The translations under genes and the position numbers were made by a program. Of a stretch of 64,000 bases of DNA, positions 7,344 through 17,543 are shown in pieces. The stretch covers positions 1,922,001 to 1,986,000 of the forward strand of contig OY787448.1 in assembly GCA_963678855.1 (NCBI GenBank), read 5' to 3'. Source of the DNA: F22 sp963678855. GTDB lineage: Bacteria; Bacteroidota; Bacteroidia; Bacteroidales; Bacteroidaceae. Every line of letters begins with the position of its first letter. The stretch's first letter is position 1. The notes below the pieces were generated by a model. It made no database searches, had not been told where the DNA came from, and saw nothing but the letters and a program-made list of their open reading frames with translations.

Positions 7344-8648
7344 CTAGAAAGAGATACCAGTGTTCTTGATGACCTCTTTCTTCTTTTCTTTTATGCTTTG
7401 CTTTTTCGATGCACGGGCATCTTTCATCTCGTTTAGCTTAGCTGTTGAGCGGCTATACGGAGGCGTCTCCATCAGATTGGCAATCACGATATCATCGTCT
7501 AGCTCATCTTCTTCCATAATATAGAAGTTGCGGTTTTGGTTGCGGAAATATACTTCACCATAAACGGTGCGGATATCCTTTTCCCATTTTTCCTCTTCTT
7601 CTTTGCGCTTCTTTCTTTCGTCTTCACTAATTTCTTCTTGTAATTCAGGGGGTAAGAACGGTAGATTGTCTATACCGAAACCACTAGCCAAGATAGTGAC
7701 ACGGAGCGTCTTGTCCATATCATCTTGATAGGTACTACCTTGTTTGATAAAAATATCGCGGCGCAGCGAGTTGGTGAACTTGGTGATATCTTGCATATCG
7801 CGACTGGTAATTTCATTATCCTTCGTACTGGTACAGTGGAAAATAAGAGCTTTCGCCTTACGCATATCGTTGTTGTTCAGTAAAGGCGAGTTCAAAGCGG
7901 CATCAATAGATTTGTTGATACGGTTTTCCTTCTCGTTAGTTTCACCTGCAGAGATTAGGGAAATTCCTCCATCTTTAAAAACGCGTTGTACATCGTTGAA
8001 GTCAATATTCTCTTCTCCAGTCACTGTAATCAACTCGGCAATACTCTTAGCTGCTGTTGCAATTTGGTCATTGACGATATCATACATCTGACTCTTAGGA
8101 ATATCTTCTCCTTGGTAATTCATCTCTAGCAACTTTTGGTTACTTAAGACAATCAAAGAATCGACTTCTTCGAATAAGATGCGCAATCCTTCTAGGGCTT
8201 GCTTAATCTTAGGAATTCCTTCCAGAATAAATGGTATAGTCACGATACCTACAGTCAAGATGCCCATCTCGCGAGCAACTTGTGCGATAATTGGGCCAGC
8301 CCCTGTACCTGTACCACCGCCCATGCCAGCTGTGATAAAGATCATTTTAGTACCATCGTTTAGCATTTCACGAATGCGGTCGCGGTCATTATCGGCAATT
8401 TCTTTGGCTTTTACAGGGTCACCTCCTGCACCAAGTCCTTCTTTACCGATTTGCACGCGTTCAGGTCCCTCAAATTTGTCCAAGTCTTGACGGTCTGTAT
8501 TGCAATTGGCAAAAGTAACATCTTTGATGCCCTTTTCATACATATGATAGACGGCACGATTACCGCAACCACCAACGCCCACCACTTTGATGATGCTCTC
8601 GTTGATTTGTTTAGGGGTATCGACCAATTCAAAATATTCTTGTTCCAT
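7344..8648 (-). CDS. ftsZ: Cell division protein FtsZ
   Basis: Tubulin-like GTPase that polymerises into the Z ring at midcell. 434 residues. GTP-binding signature GGGTGTGAG is at about residues 110-118 and the N-terminal VVGVGGCGNRAV at 22-33. The T7 loop region lies near NIDFNDV. After residue ~320 comes a charged linker rich in Glu and Lys, then a basic C-terminus ending NTGISF instead of the proteobacterial DIPxFLR-type tail. That end probably docks FtsA, encoded 19 bp upstream. NTDRQDL replaces the more usual NTDxQAL. Confidence 0.97.
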   Translation of the reverse strand: MEQEYFELVDTPKQINESIIKVVGVGGCGNRAVYHMYEKGIKDVTFANCNTDRQDLDKFEGPERVQIGKEGLGAGGDPVKAKEIADNDRDRIREMLNDGTKMIFITAGMGGGTGTGAGPIIAQVAREMGILTVGIVTIPFILEGIPKIKQALEGLRILFEEVDSLIVLSNQKLLEMNYQGEDIPKSQMYDIVNDQIATAAKSIAELITVTGEENIDFNDVQRVFKDGGISLISAGETNEKENRINKSIDAALNSPLLNNNDMRKAKALIFHCTSTKDNEITSRDMQDITKFTNSLRRDIFIKQGSTYQDDMDKTLRVTILASGFGIDNLPFLPPELQEEISEDERKKRKEEEEKWEKDIRTVYGEVYFRNQNRNFYIMEEDELDDDIVIANLMETPPYSRSTAKLNEMKDARASKKQSIKEKKKEVIKNTGISF

Positions 8649-8667
8649 AATGCCTATCGTTTACAAA

Positions 8668-10245
8668 TTAAATAACGGTTTCATCATCGTTGACCACACC
8701 ACCACTTCGGAGGGTGTCTAGTATAGATGATTCACCGATAATAGAAGAAATTCTGCGCATAAAGCCTTTTTTCTTCGGTTTCTTTACAGGCGCACTGCCA
8801 TCGTCGGCACTAGTTGTTTGTTGATTCTCTGGTTCACTCGCTATTGATGGTTCTGCAGGAGTTTCAGCTGTTGTATCTTGAGGATACTCAACTGCAGCTT
8901 CCATATGGATCTCGTTTTTCTCTTGCGCTAAGACTTCTACAGTCTCCTCTTCTGGATACTCCACCCCTGTTGGAATTGGATTGCCTGGCTTATTAGATTC
9001 TCCCTTAGTCAATTTGCGACCTTCCGAAGGACGAATTGTTTCGGTTTTGTTACCAAACAAATCGCGTTGTACCTTGATGGAATCTTCGCAACATCCAGAT
9101 TGACCCTCTTGCAATGTGGTAATTAAAGCATTGAGGTGGCCAGTATTGGTGTAGTCTAGATAATCAGGTAAACTACAGTTGATCCGGATAAACGGTTCAA
9201 TACGAATATCTCGTTTAGGCATTTGTGTACGCTTTTCAAAAATAGTGTTTAGTCCTTGCAGCTGAGCTAGACCACCCGTTAGTACCGTATTGTTAGCACG
9301 TTGATGCTCATAAGGTAGAAGCAATGCCCATATGTTTTCTATAATTTCTTCGACACGAGCAGTGGCAATATCATTGATAGTCAATCGGCGAATCTGCTTA
9401 TTATCTATTTCTAGTGTTTCAGAGTCTTGTGGATTCTCACCTGTGTCTGCCAAGTTAATCAACTCTTCCATAGTGTCTTCGGGTAGTGACTGTACATTAA
9501 GTACATTGGCGATATCAAATAAGATATTATCGCCACCCAACGGAATCGTGAATGTACGGCGTAGGAAATTATCTGTGTATAGGTTGACGTTTGTGACTTG
9601 TGCCCCCATGTCTACCAATATACTTCCTGCTTTACGTTCTGTATCTGTTAATAGGTGTTTCCCCATTGTGACAGGGATAGGCAAAATGCCCGCTATCTCT
9701 ACCGCACACTCTTGGAAAACATGACGAAGGTTTTCTTCAAAGCGTTCAGCCCACAGCAAGTTTAGGTAGTCAATGCTAATATGCTTAGCCATTACACCTA
9801 CTGGCGGAGTGTCTTGTGAGATGTTATCTACCGTATAACGTTGTGGTATAGCCTGTAGCAAGCTATACTTATTAAAACCCTGATCAATGTTTTCTTGAAG
9901 AATCTCGTCTATTAGTTCCTCACCAATATCTTGTTTTTCAGATAGCACTCGGCTAACTGTGTGTGGCTTGGCTTTGATGGATTGCCCACCCACACCGACA
10001 TATACTTTGGTGATATTAACTTGATCCAATTGGCTCTCTAGCTTGTTGATGATATTAGAAACAAGCTGTCCTGCAGATTTACGATTCCATATTTGTCCTA
10101 GGCGTATGGCATTGTCTATGTTGACTTCGTGCGCAACAGCCAGTATCTCGAGGGTGCCGTTGCTCTTTTGTACACCTACACCTCCCCACAGGCATGTGGA
10201 GTTAATGGCGATGGCAGCAACAAGTTCGTTTGTATACATATGCAT
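8668..10245 (-). CDS. ftsA: Cell division protein FtsA
   Basis: Actin-fold protein that tethers FtsZ filaments to the membrane and recruits later divisome proteins. 525 residues, longer than the ~420 of E. coli, through a low-complexity Pro/Glu/Thr-rich segment at about 400-490 that includes QDTTAETPAEPS. Phosphate-binding motifs include SILVDMGAQVTNVNLY and TVLTGGLAQLQGL. The C-terminal KKKGFMRRISSIIGES is a likely amphipathic membrane helix, followed by a short acidic tail. 13 bp after ftsQ. Confidence 0.95.
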   Translation of the reverse strand: MHMYTNELVAAIAINSTCLWGGVGVQKSNGTLEILAVAHEVNIDNAIRLGQIWNRKSAGQLVSNIINKLESQLDQVNITKVYVGVGGQSIKAKPHTVSRVLSEKQDIGEELIDEILQENIDQGFNKYSLLQAIPQRYTVDNISQDTPPVGVMAKHISIDYLNLLWAERFEENLRHVFQECAVEIAGILPIPVTMGKHLLTDTERKAGSILVDMGAQVTNVNLYTDNFLRRTFTIPLGGDNILFDIANVLNVQSLPEDTMEELINLADTGENPQDSETLEIDNKQIRRLTINDIATARVEEIIENIWALLLPYEHQRANNTVLTGGLAQLQGLNTIFEKRTQMPKRDIRIEPFIRINCSLPDYLDYTNTGHLNALITTLQEGQSGCCEDSIKVQRDLFGNKTETIRPSEGRKLTKGESNKPGNPIPTGVEYPEEETVEVLAQEKNEIHMEAAVEYPQDTTAETPAEPSIASEPENQQTTSADDGSAPVKKPKKKGFMRRISSIIGESSILDTLRSGGVVNDDETVI

Positions 10246-10258
10246 AGTTGTTTCTTAG

Positions 10259-11011
10259 CTAGTTCTCTCTTTTCGTACAAATGATTTGATTCGGAATAGA
10301 CAGGTCAATACGAGAGTATTTCTGCCAGCCGACTTTATTGATGACCTTGTGGTAAAATCGTTCCATACGATTTAGCTTGCGGTCGATGTCTGTCATCGCT
10401 CCTAAATGGATGCAGTTTTGTCCAACTCGGGGGTATAGCGTGACTTTTGCATTCAAAGTTACGAAAATTTGCGTTACCTGAGCATCCCAGAAAGCACTTT
10501 TTTTTACGCTTTGTGCAAGATGGAAGAGTTGTCCTTGAGCCATTTTGTCAGTGATATATCCTGTGGCTACTGGAGTCGGTGCATAACAATTGTCTGCTTT
10601 CATGAGTTGGCCTTCTATATCCACAAAGTAATTACTGCCATATTTTCCTGGCTTATTAGTGAAGACACGAAGCAATGGAGTACGTTGCTGGATGCGAATC
10701 ACAATATTGTTCTGTGTGCTTTTGTAGCAATGTATAGTGCGAGCTGCATCCAACGACATCAAGGCTTCTTCTATATCTTGCGTGGAGATCTCGTCCATGG
10801 GATAACCGAGAGGTAGTAAGCTTTTACGTTTCAAAATTTTCTTGACATCTTTGATTGATATAAAGGCACTTTCAACTGTGTCGGTTACGATGACTTGGAT
10901 GTCGTTGCAAGTAGGTACGGCGCGCGATGGCTCTCTCAGAAAGATAAAGCTTCCGAGTAGCATAACGATGAGGACAATAAGTCCTAGTATCTGAAATGTT
11001 TTCTTAACCAT
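10259..11011 (-). CDS. ftsQ: Cell division protein FtsQ-like
   Basis: 250 residues from MVKKTFQILGL. One N-terminal membrane segment (about residues 7-24), then a periplasmic part beginning with a POTRA-like stretch (VTDTVESAFISIKDVKKILK). It would link FtsL/FtsB-type partners to the septal synthase. The frame is open back to 11065 inside murC, but the upstream 18 residues resemble nothing in the family, and the inner start leaves a normal 11-bp gap after murC. Sequence similarity to E. coli FtsQ is low; the assignment rests on topology and on the position between murC and ftsA. Confidence 0.85.
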   Translation of the reverse strand: MVKKTFQILGLIVLIVMLLGSFIFLREPSRAVPTCNDIQVIVTDTVESAFISIKDVKKILKRKSLLPLGYPMDEISTQDIEEALMSLDAARTIHCYKSTQNNIVIRIQQRTPLLRVFTNKPGKYGSNYFVDIEGQLMKADNCYAPTPVATGYITDKMAQGQLFHLAQSVKKSAFWDAQVTQIFVTLNAKVTLYPRVGQNCIHLGAMTDIDRKLNRMERFYHKVINKVGWQKYSRIDLSIPNQIICTKREN

Positions 11012-11022
11012 AGCGCATGGAT

Positions 11023-12408
11023 TTATAAATATCGCTCTTCGAGCATTTTTTGTATGGGGGAGCACTCATCTTCGATATCGCCAGCTCCTAAGGTGATGAC
11101 AACTTCCAAGTCGCGTGCTTCTAAAGTTTGTAGAAGGAGCTCACGGGGTACAATCTCACATGGAGTTGAGTGAGGCATCTTCTCTAGTATTAATTCGCTG
11201 CTGACTCCTGGGATTGGGACCTCGCGTGCAGGGTAGATAGGCATTAAGATAACTTCATCTGCTGCACTTAGACTGTCTGCAAAACCAGGGTAAAAGTCTT
11301 GAGTACGGCTATATAGATGAGGCTGAAAAATTACTGTTATCTTTTTCTTAGGATATAGAGCGCGTACCGAAGCAAGGCTGTGTTTGATTTCCGATGGATG
11401 GTGAGCGTAATCACTTAACATTGTGATAGCCTCTGTCTTCAGACGGAAGTCGAAGCGGCGTGCTATACCTCGGAAGCTTTGCATACCAGTTTGTATCTCT
11501 TCTGGTGTTGCGCCACATAAATGGGCTAGAGCCATAGCTGCTACACCATTATCTATATTAATAGCAACTGGGACACCCAGTTCTACATCTTTAATTGTAA
11601 TGTCAGGACCGACGAAATCGATAATAATCTTTCCGTTACCTATGCGTTCATTGGCTGCATGGAAGTCTCCACAATTTCTTCCATATGTATAGATTGTAAC
11701 ACCCTCTTGTACATCTGGGGTGATGGTAGTGCCTACGTGCATAATCAATGCACCCCCAGGACGAATCAAGTGAGTATATTGGGTAAAAGCTTCTTTATAG
11801 TGAGCTTCATCTCCGTAGATGTCTAGGTGGTCAGGGTCATCTGAGGTAATAACCGAAATCCATGGAGATAGTTGATGGAAAGAACGGTCAAATTCATCAG
11901 CTTCAATGACTGTGTATTGACTTTTTGTATCTAAAAGCAGATTACTCTGATAGTTCTGAGAGACCCCACCTAGGAAAGCTGTGCACCCCACTGCAGATTG
12001 GTAGAACAAGTGGGCAGCCATCGTCGATGTACTAGTTTTACCATGCGTACCAGCGACGCAAATTCCCTTACTAGAGCGAGTAATTAAACCAAGTACTTGC
12101 GCTCGCTTCATAATCGTGAAGCCTTTATTGCGGAAGTAGGCCCACTCGCTATGATCTTTAGGGATAGCAGGTGTGTAGACTACTAAGGTGCGATTTGTAT
12201 CCTGCATCTCACTCGGAATCAAATTGATATCATCCTCAAAGTGGAGTGCTGCTCCCTCTTCTTCTAGACGAGCTGTTAACGGAGTTGCTGTGCGGTCATA
12301 TCCAGCAACGGCCTTGTGAAGGGCTAGGAAGTAACGGGCAATGGCACTCATGCCAATGCCACCAGCACCTATAAAATATACGTTCTCAAAATCGTTGAGT
12401 TGCTTCAT
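11023..12408 (-). CDS. murC: UDP-N-acetylmuramate--L-alanine ligase
   Basis: Adds L-Ala to UDP-MurNAc, the first of the four Mur ligase steps, in the cytosol. 461 residues. N-terminal nucleotide fold FIGAGGIGMSAIARY (13-27), ATP loop AGTHGKTSTS near residue 120, central EADEFDRSFHQL and DHLDIYGD, and DYAHHPSEI in the C-terminal domain. Cluster order murG-murC-ftsQ is as in other Bacteroidota; ddl and murB are not in the window. Confidence 0.97.
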   Translation of the reverse strand: MKQLNDFENVYFIGAGGIGMSAIARYFLALHKAVAGYDRTATPLTARLEEEGAALHFEDDINLIPSEMQDTNRTLVVYTPAIPKDHSEWAYFRNKGFTIMKRAQVLGLITRSSKGICVAGTHGKTSTSTMAAHLFYQSAVGCTAFLGGVSQNYQSNLLLDTKSQYTVIEADEFDRSFHQLSPWISVITSDDPDHLDIYGDEAHYKEAFTQYTHLIRPGGALIMHVGTTITPDVQEGVTIYTYGRNCGDFHAANERIGNGKIIIDFVGPDITIKDVELGVPVAINIDNGVAAMALAHLCGATPEEIQTGMQSFRGIARRFDFRLKTEAITMLSDYAHHPSEIKHSLASVRALYPKKKITVIFQPHLYSRTQDFYPGFADSLSAADEVILMPIYPAREVPIPGVSSELILEKMPHSTPCEIVPRELLLQTLEARDLEVVITLGAGDIEDECSPIQKMLEERYL

Positions 12409-12439
12409 TTTTCTGTAAGATTGTAGTTGAACTAAATCG

Positions 12440-13549
12440 TTATTTCTTTGCTCTAGCTAAAGCAAGAACTTCTCTGGCAATGACTTCTGCAGCATCAGGA
12501 TGTGCCATCTTCTGTACATTAGTACTCATATCGGCAAGGTGTGCTTTGTCATCTAGAAGAATCAATGCAGTCGATGCCAGTGTGTCAACAGCATCTACGT
12601 CTGCAACATAAGCCGCAGCATTCTTCTCTACTAGCGCCATCGCATTTTTCGTTTGATGATCTTCGGCTACATTTGGAGAAGGTACCAAGATGGATGGGAC
12701 ACCTAATAGACAGATCTCTGAAATAGAGCTAGCTCCAGCTCTTGAGACTACTAAGTTGGCTGCTGCGTAGGCTGCTGCCATATCTTTGATAAATGGACCC
12801 ATATACATATGTGGCTTCTTATCCAAATCTTTGATACGTTCTTCCATCTCTTTTGCATAGTAGCTACCTGTTTGCCAGATTACTTGCACGCCTGCATCGG
12901 CTAGTTGTGTCATACCAGCAAGCATGGCTTCATTCAAAGTACGAGCACCAAGGCTACCTCCAATAATCACTAGAGTAGGAGTGTTAGCATCTAGTCCAAA
13001 GCTTTCACGAGCTTCTGCTTGTGTAGGCTGATTAAGTAGGGCTTGACGGATAGGGTTGCCAGTTAGCATAATGCGGTCGTCTGGAAAGAATCTATCCATC
13101 TTATCGTAAGCTACGCAGATGCGGTTGGCATCTTTTGCCAATAATTTATTGGTTACACCTGCGTAAGAGTTTTGTTCTTGAATCAATGTTGGCACTCCTG
13201 CTTTCTGAGCCATTTTCAATGTCGGCCCACTAGCATAGCCACCTACGCCAACGGCAGCGTCGGGCTGGAAATCACGTATGATTTTAGCAGCCATGTTTTG
13301 GCTTTTGAAAAGCTTCCAGAGTACACTGAAGTTGCGCCATAATCGTTTGCGGTCGAAACCTGCTACTGGTAGGCCTTTAATAGGATACCCTGCATCAGGG
13401 ACGCGCTGCATTTCCATGCGACCTTCAGCTCCCACAAAGAGAATATCTGTTTCTGGCTCGAGTGTCTTGATTGCGTTAGCTATTGATACAGCTGGGAAGA
13501 TATGTCCGCCAGTACCGCCACCGCTTATAATGATTTTAAGTGAGTCCAT
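12440..13549 (-). CDS. murG: Undecaprenyldiphospho-muramoylpentapeptide beta-N-acetylglucosaminyltransferase
   Basis: Transfers GlcNAc from UDP-GlcNAc to lipid I to give lipid II on the inner face of the membrane. 369 residues, GT28 family. The Gly-rich loop ISGGGTGGHIFPAVSIA is at 8-24, a second loop VGVGGYASGPTLKMA near 100, and the donor-binding block VVSRAGASSISEICLLGVPSILVP (split here for length: VVSRAGASSI then SEICLLGVPSILVP) near 270. It lies between ftsW and murC with short gaps, in one transcript. Confidence 0.97.
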   Translation of the reverse strand: MDSLKIIISGGGTGGHIFPAVSIANAIKTLEPETDILFVGAEGRMEMQRVPDAGYPIKGLPVAGFDRKRLWRNFSVLWKLFKSQNMAAKIIRDFQPDAAVGVGGYASGPTLKMAQKAGVPTLIQEQNSYAGVTNKLLAKDANRICVAYDKMDRFFPDDRIMLTGNPIRQALLNQPTQAEARESFGLDANTPTLVIIGGSLGARTLNEAMLAGMTQLADAGVQVIWQTGSYYAKEMEERIKDLDKKPHMYMGPFIKDMAAAYAAANLVVSRAGASSISEICLLGVPSILVPSPNVAEDHQTKNAMALVEKNAAAYVADVDAVDTLASTALILLDDKAHLADMSTNVQKMAHPDAAEVIAREVLALARAKK

Positions 13550-13577
13550 AGGTTTGTTTCTTTATAGTAAGTTTGGG

Positions 13578-14837
13578 TTAGTCATCAATTTGTGGCTTAG
13601 GTGTCCACAATGTCTCATGTTCTGTCACGCCTGTCCACTGTGACACATCCTCTTCACCCTTTTTCTTGCAATTCTGTTGGTGGTTGAACTCGTGGAAGAG
13701 TTTTTGTATCAATCCAAACATGATGCTGACACTTAAAGCAGACGAACCACCTCGACTAATCAGAGGGAGATTCTGTCCCGTGACAGGCATCCAGCCTACA
13801 GCCACAAACATATTGGTCAGGGCCTGAACCATGATAAATAGTCCTAACCCTATAGCTAGATAGGAGGGGAAGGGACTGCATAGTAAGTAGCCTAACCTCA
13901 TGGTTCGGAACATAATGATGATATAGAGGCTAAATACAAACAGTCCACCTACTAATCCTGTTTCTTCTAGGATTATAGAATAGATAAAGTCATTACTGCC
14001 CTCGCTAATATAGTCTCTAATTTCGCTTTTACCCATTCCCTTTCCAAGTACAGAAGAGGTTGCAATAGCGATATTGGAGTGGTTGCGTTGCGTGTGTTCA
14101 CCTGATAAATCTACGTCTTTAGGATTCTCTGGTAATGGTTGCATGGCTCTTGTGACACGGGCCTTAAATGTTCCCAATCTTCCTATATTCGTGTATTCTC
14201 CAAGCGTAAAAAGAGCGACTACTCCCAAAAGACCAGTAATAAGAACTGTCAATGTCATGCGTCTCCAATATTTCATTGGAAAGTTGATGATCCATAGATA
14301 AGTCAAACAGTATCCCATCAGCATCAGGGCGGAAGAAGAGTTTTCCTTGCCAATCAGGATTATCATAGTACCACAACCTATGCAAATAATCCACGCTATA
14401 CGTGTCCACCATTGTGTCTTTTCTTTCCCAATAGCAACTATACTAGCTAGACTGACTATTAAAAAGGGTTTTATAAGTTCCGATGGTTGTATGGAGAATC
14501 CAGCAACCATGATGGCTCGTGTGGCACCATTTCCTGTGTGTCCTGCTACAAGTACCACAGTTAGCATAACAAGCATGGCTATAAAACCGCCCATACCTAG
14601 TAGTCTATACAGCTTAAAAGGAATCAGCAGGGTGATTTGTATGATGGCAAATCCTACACACAAAGTCAAGATATGTTTGTTGACTTGCGCCATGAAGTTG
14701 CCGCTGGATGGAGACACAAAACTGCTCGTTGAAGTAAAAACTTCAACAATAGAGATGCTCACCAAAATAGCCATAACTACCCAGATGACCTTGTCACCCC
14801 GAAAGATGCGGTTGATAAAGGACGTAAAATGCTCCAT
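13578..14837 (-). CDS. ftsW: Septal peptidoglycan glycosyltransferase FtsW
   Basis: SEDS-family polytopic membrane protein that polymerises lipid II at the septum together with its cognate transpeptidase FtsI, encoded in the same cluster. 419 residues with about nine or ten hydrophobic segments. SEDS signatures: FSIQPSELIKPFLIV, DYISEGSNDFIYSIILEETG and the C-terminal LPLISRGGSSALSVSIMFG. I call FtsW instead of RodA because of its position between murD and murG. The C-terminal ~40 residues are charged and cytoplasmic. Confidence 0.93.
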   Translation of the reverse strand: MEHFTSFINRIFRGDKVIWVVMAILVSISIVEVFTSTSSFVSPSSGNFMAQVNKHILTLCVGFAIIQITLLIPFKLYRLLGMGGFIAMLVMLTVVLVAGHTGNGATRAIMVAGFSIQPSELIKPFLIVSLASIVAIGKEKTQWWTRIAWIICIGCGTMIILIGKENSSSALMLMGYCLTYLWIINFPMKYWRRMTLTVLITGLLGVVALFTLGEYTNIGRLGTFKARVTRAMQPLPENPKDVDLSGEHTQRNHSNIAIATSSVLGKGMGKSEIRDYISEGSNDFIYSIILEETGLVGGLFVFSLYIIIMFRTMRLGYLLCSPFPSYLAIGLGLFIMVQALTNMFVAVGWMPVTGQNLPLISRGGSSALSVSIMFGLIQKLFHEFNHQQNCKKKGEEDVSQWTGVTEHETLWTPKPQIDD

Positions 14838-14861
14838 ATACTAAATTTTATAGTGTGCAGT

Positions 14862-16211
14862 TTATCCGACAGGGATATTTATGACTGCTCGCTTGAATTG
14901 CTCGCCACGATCTTCGTAGCTTTTGAATAAATCGAAACTAGCACAACAAGGAGATAATAACACGATATCACCTCGTTCTGCTTCTTGTTGAGCAGCAGCC
15001 AATGCGTCTGCTATGCTGTGGGTGTCGTGACAAGGAAGTTCAAAATCTTTAAAGAACTCGATCAACTTGCTGTTGTCTGCGCCCATAAAGATGAGGCTTT
15101 TGCATTTCTCACGTACCACATCAGCGATTTCGCTATAATCGTTTCCCTTGTCTTTCCCGCCTAGGATAAGATGAACTGGTTTGTCCATGCTATTCAATGC
15201 GTAGAAACAAGAGTTGACATTGGTCGCTTTCGAGTCGTTGATATAAGTTACACCTTGACGTTTGGCAACAAACTCCAACCTGTGTTCGACCCCTTCAAAA
15301 TCTGACAATGCTTTACGGATGGAGTCTTTACTGATGCCCGCAATATTTCCAGCAATACCAGCCGCCAAGGAATTGTATAAGTTGTGCTCGCCAGTAAGGG
15401 CCAACTTCTCTTGTTCCATATTGAAGTCGTTTGGCCCATCAATCTTAATCTCTTGGTCAGAGGTGTAAGCGATAACGCCATCTTTCTTAATAGCTGAAAA
15501 TGGATACATCTGCGCTTTGATACCGTGCTTCTTAAGTTGCTCCTGAATGATAGGGTCATCATTCCAGAAGATAAAAGCATCGCTGTCTGTTTGATTCTGC
15601 GTGATACGGAACTTGGCATCTACGTACTGTTGCATGCTGTTTTCGTACCGGTCAAGGTGGTCTGGTGTGATATTCATCATAACCGCAATATCCGCTTTGA
15701 AGTCATACATGTTGTCCAATTGGAAGCTGCTTAACTCAATGATATAATAATCATGGTTTTCAGTAGCGACCTGTAGTGCAAGGCTTTTACCAATATTACC
15801 AGCAAGACCTACATTTAGTCCCGCTTGTTTGAAGATGTGATATATCAAAGAAGTCGTTGTCGTCTTGCCGTTACTTCCCGTGATACATATCATTTTGGCG
15901 TCAGTATATCGGCCTGCAAACTCTATTTCACTGATAATAGGCGTCTCTTGTGCAATCAATGTCTTGATTAGTGGCGCTTCATCAGGAATGCCTGGGCTTT
16001 TAATGACTTCATCGGCATTGAGAATCAATTCTTCAGTATGTTGTTTTTCTTCCCATGCTATACCATATTCGTCGAGTAGTTCTTTGTAATGAGGTTTAAT
16101 AGCCCCCATGTCCGATACGAAGGTGTCGAATCCCTTGAGCTTTGCGAGTACGGCTGCGCCGCTTCCGCTTTCTCCGGCTCCTAGGATGACTATTCTTTTG
16201 GTATTGTTCAT
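14862..16211 (-). CDS. murD: UDP-N-acetylmuramoyl-L-alanine--D-glutamate ligase
   Basis: Adds D-Glu to UDP-MurNAc-L-Ala. 449 residues. N-terminal IVILGAGESGSGAAVLA, ATP loop CITGSNGKTTTTSLIYH near 115, YIIELSSFQLDNM and NITPDHLDRYENS in the central domain, and GVTYINDSKATN leading into the C-terminal domain, which closes with LLSPCCASFDLFKSYEDRG. 24 bp after mraY. Confidence 0.97.
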   Translation of the reverse strand: MNNTKRIVILGAGESGSGAAVLAKLKGFDTFVSDMGAIKPHYKELLDEYGIAWEEKQHTEELILNADEVIKSPGIPDEAPLIKTLIAQETPIISEIEFAGRYTDAKMICITGSNGKTTTTSLIYHIFKQAGLNVGLAGNIGKSLALQVATENHDYYIIELSSFQLDNMYDFKADIAVMMNITPDHLDRYENSMQQYVDAKFRITQNQTDSDAFIFWNDDPIIQEQLKKHGIKAQMYPFSAIKKDGVIAYTSDQEIKIDGPNDFNMEQEKLALTGEHNLYNSLAAGIAGNIAGISKDSIRKALSDFEGVEHRLEFVAKRQGVTYINDSKATNVNSCFYALNSMDKPVHLILGGKDKGNDYSEIADVVREKCKSLIFMGADNSKLIEFFKDFELPCHDTHSIADALAAAQQEAERGDIVLLSPCCASFDLFKSYEDRGEQFKRAVINIPVG

Positions 16212-16234
16212 ATTATTGTAGTTTTATGTGTCCA

Positions 16235-17509
16235 TTACCTGATTTTCAGCGTGATAATGGTAACCGCTGCAAGAATGATTGTGACAATCCAGAAGCGTAT
16301 GGTGATTTTTGCTTCATGGAACACCTTTGATGGCTTCGTAATGACAAACTTTGAATTAGGGTCTAGTAAGTTGGTCGTTGTTCGGAAGTGGTCATGTATA
16401 GGTGTACGTTTAAACACGCGTACTGGTTGTCCTTTCTTTTTGGTATATTTATAGTAGTGTACTTGTATAATTACTGATAGATTTTCAACCAAGAATATAC
16501 CACATAAGATAGGAATCAATAGTTCTTTGTGGATGCTTAGTGCATATACTGCGATGATACCCCCAATCGTCAAACTACCTGTATCTCCCATGAAAATTTG
16601 TGCAGGAAAGGCATTGTACCACAAGAAACCAATCAATGCCCCGACAAAGGCACAGGCGAAAATTACTAGTTCCTCGCTGCCAGGAATAAACATGATATTC
16701 AGATACCTAGCATAAGTCAAGTGACTGGATACATAGGCAAGTATCCCTAGAGCGACTCCTATAATAGCAGAGTTTCCAGCAGCCATACCATCCATCCCGT
16801 CGTTGAGGTTGGCCCCGTTAGAGACTGCGACTACCACGAAAATAGTAATGATTACAAAGAATATCCATCCCCAGATCTGTTTTTGTAGGCCGTCGTTAGC
16901 CCAGAAGGCGATATCCGAGTAGTTCAAGTGATTGTTCTTAAAGAAAGGAATCGTTGTCTGTGTTGACTTCATATCTTGTTCTGAGTGAGTTACCTCAATC
17001 AGTGTTCCTTGGTGTATTTGCTCCGTATTGGGACGAATCACTGCATTAGGAGAGAAGTATAGAGTTAGTCCGACGATAAGTCCAAGAGATACTTGTGCAA
17101 ACACCTTAAATTTACCGTGCAATCCTTCTTTGTCTTTCTTAAAAATCTTGATATAGTCATCAATAAAACCGATAGCTCCCAACCATACAGTCGTGATTAG
17201 CATCAGGATCATATAAACATTACCTAATCGACCAAACAGAAGACAAGGAATCAAGATGGAGATAATGATAATCAGTCCTCCCATGCTTGGTACACCTACT
17301 TTGTTGACACCGAATGGGTCAATTTTTACGTCTCGTTGCGTTTCAGTAATCTGCTTACTACGCAATAAGTCGATAAATCGATGACCCACAATGGTCGAAA
17401 TAAGTAGTGACAGGATAAGAGTGACCAAGGCGCGAAATGAAACAGAAATCATCATGTTATACCCAGGGAACTCAATCTGTTTTAGCCATTCGAAAATATA
17501 ATAGAGCAT
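16235..17509 (-). CDS. mraY: Phospho-N-acetylmuramoyl-pentapeptide transferase
   Basis: Integral membrane enzyme that loads phospho-MurNAc-pentapeptide onto undecaprenyl phosphate to form lipid I. 424 residues with about ten membrane segments. Catalytic aspartates are in GFIDDYIKIFKKDKEG; other blocks are NDGMDGMAAGNSAI and FMGDTGSLTIGG, and the C-terminal PIHDHFRTT holds the HHH-type motif region. Longer than the E. coli enzyme (360) through a periplasmic insertion at about residues 160-200, an insertion I associate with Bacteroidota. Confidence 0.96.
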   Translation of the reverse strand: MLYYIFEWLKQIEFPGYNMMISVSFRALVTLILSLLISTIVGHRFIDLLRSKQITETQRDVKIDPFGVNKVGVPSMGGLIIIISILIPCLLFGRLGNVYMILMLITTVWLGAIGFIDDYIKIFKKDKEGLHGKFKVFAQVSLGLIVGLTLYFSPNAVIRPNTEQIHQGTLIEVTHSEQDMKSTQTTIPFFKNNHLNYSDIAFWANDGLQKQIWGWIFFVIITIFVVVAVSNGANLNDGMDGMAAGNSAIIGVALGILAYVSSHLTYARYLNIMFIPGSEELVIFACAFVGALIGFLWYNAFPAQIFMGDTGSLTIGGIIAVYALSIHKELLIPILCGIFLVENLSVIIQVHYYKYTKKKGQPVRVFKRTPIHDHFRTTTNLLDPNSKFVITKPSKVFHEAKITIRFWIVTIILAAVTIITLKIR

Positions 17510-17543
17510 ATGTTCAGTTTTATCAAATTAATGGTTGAAGTGG

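Noticed and set aside
14347..14844. 165-residue frame antisense to ftsW
   Set aside because: Mirror of the hydrophobic ftsW coding sequence; ftsW is certain.
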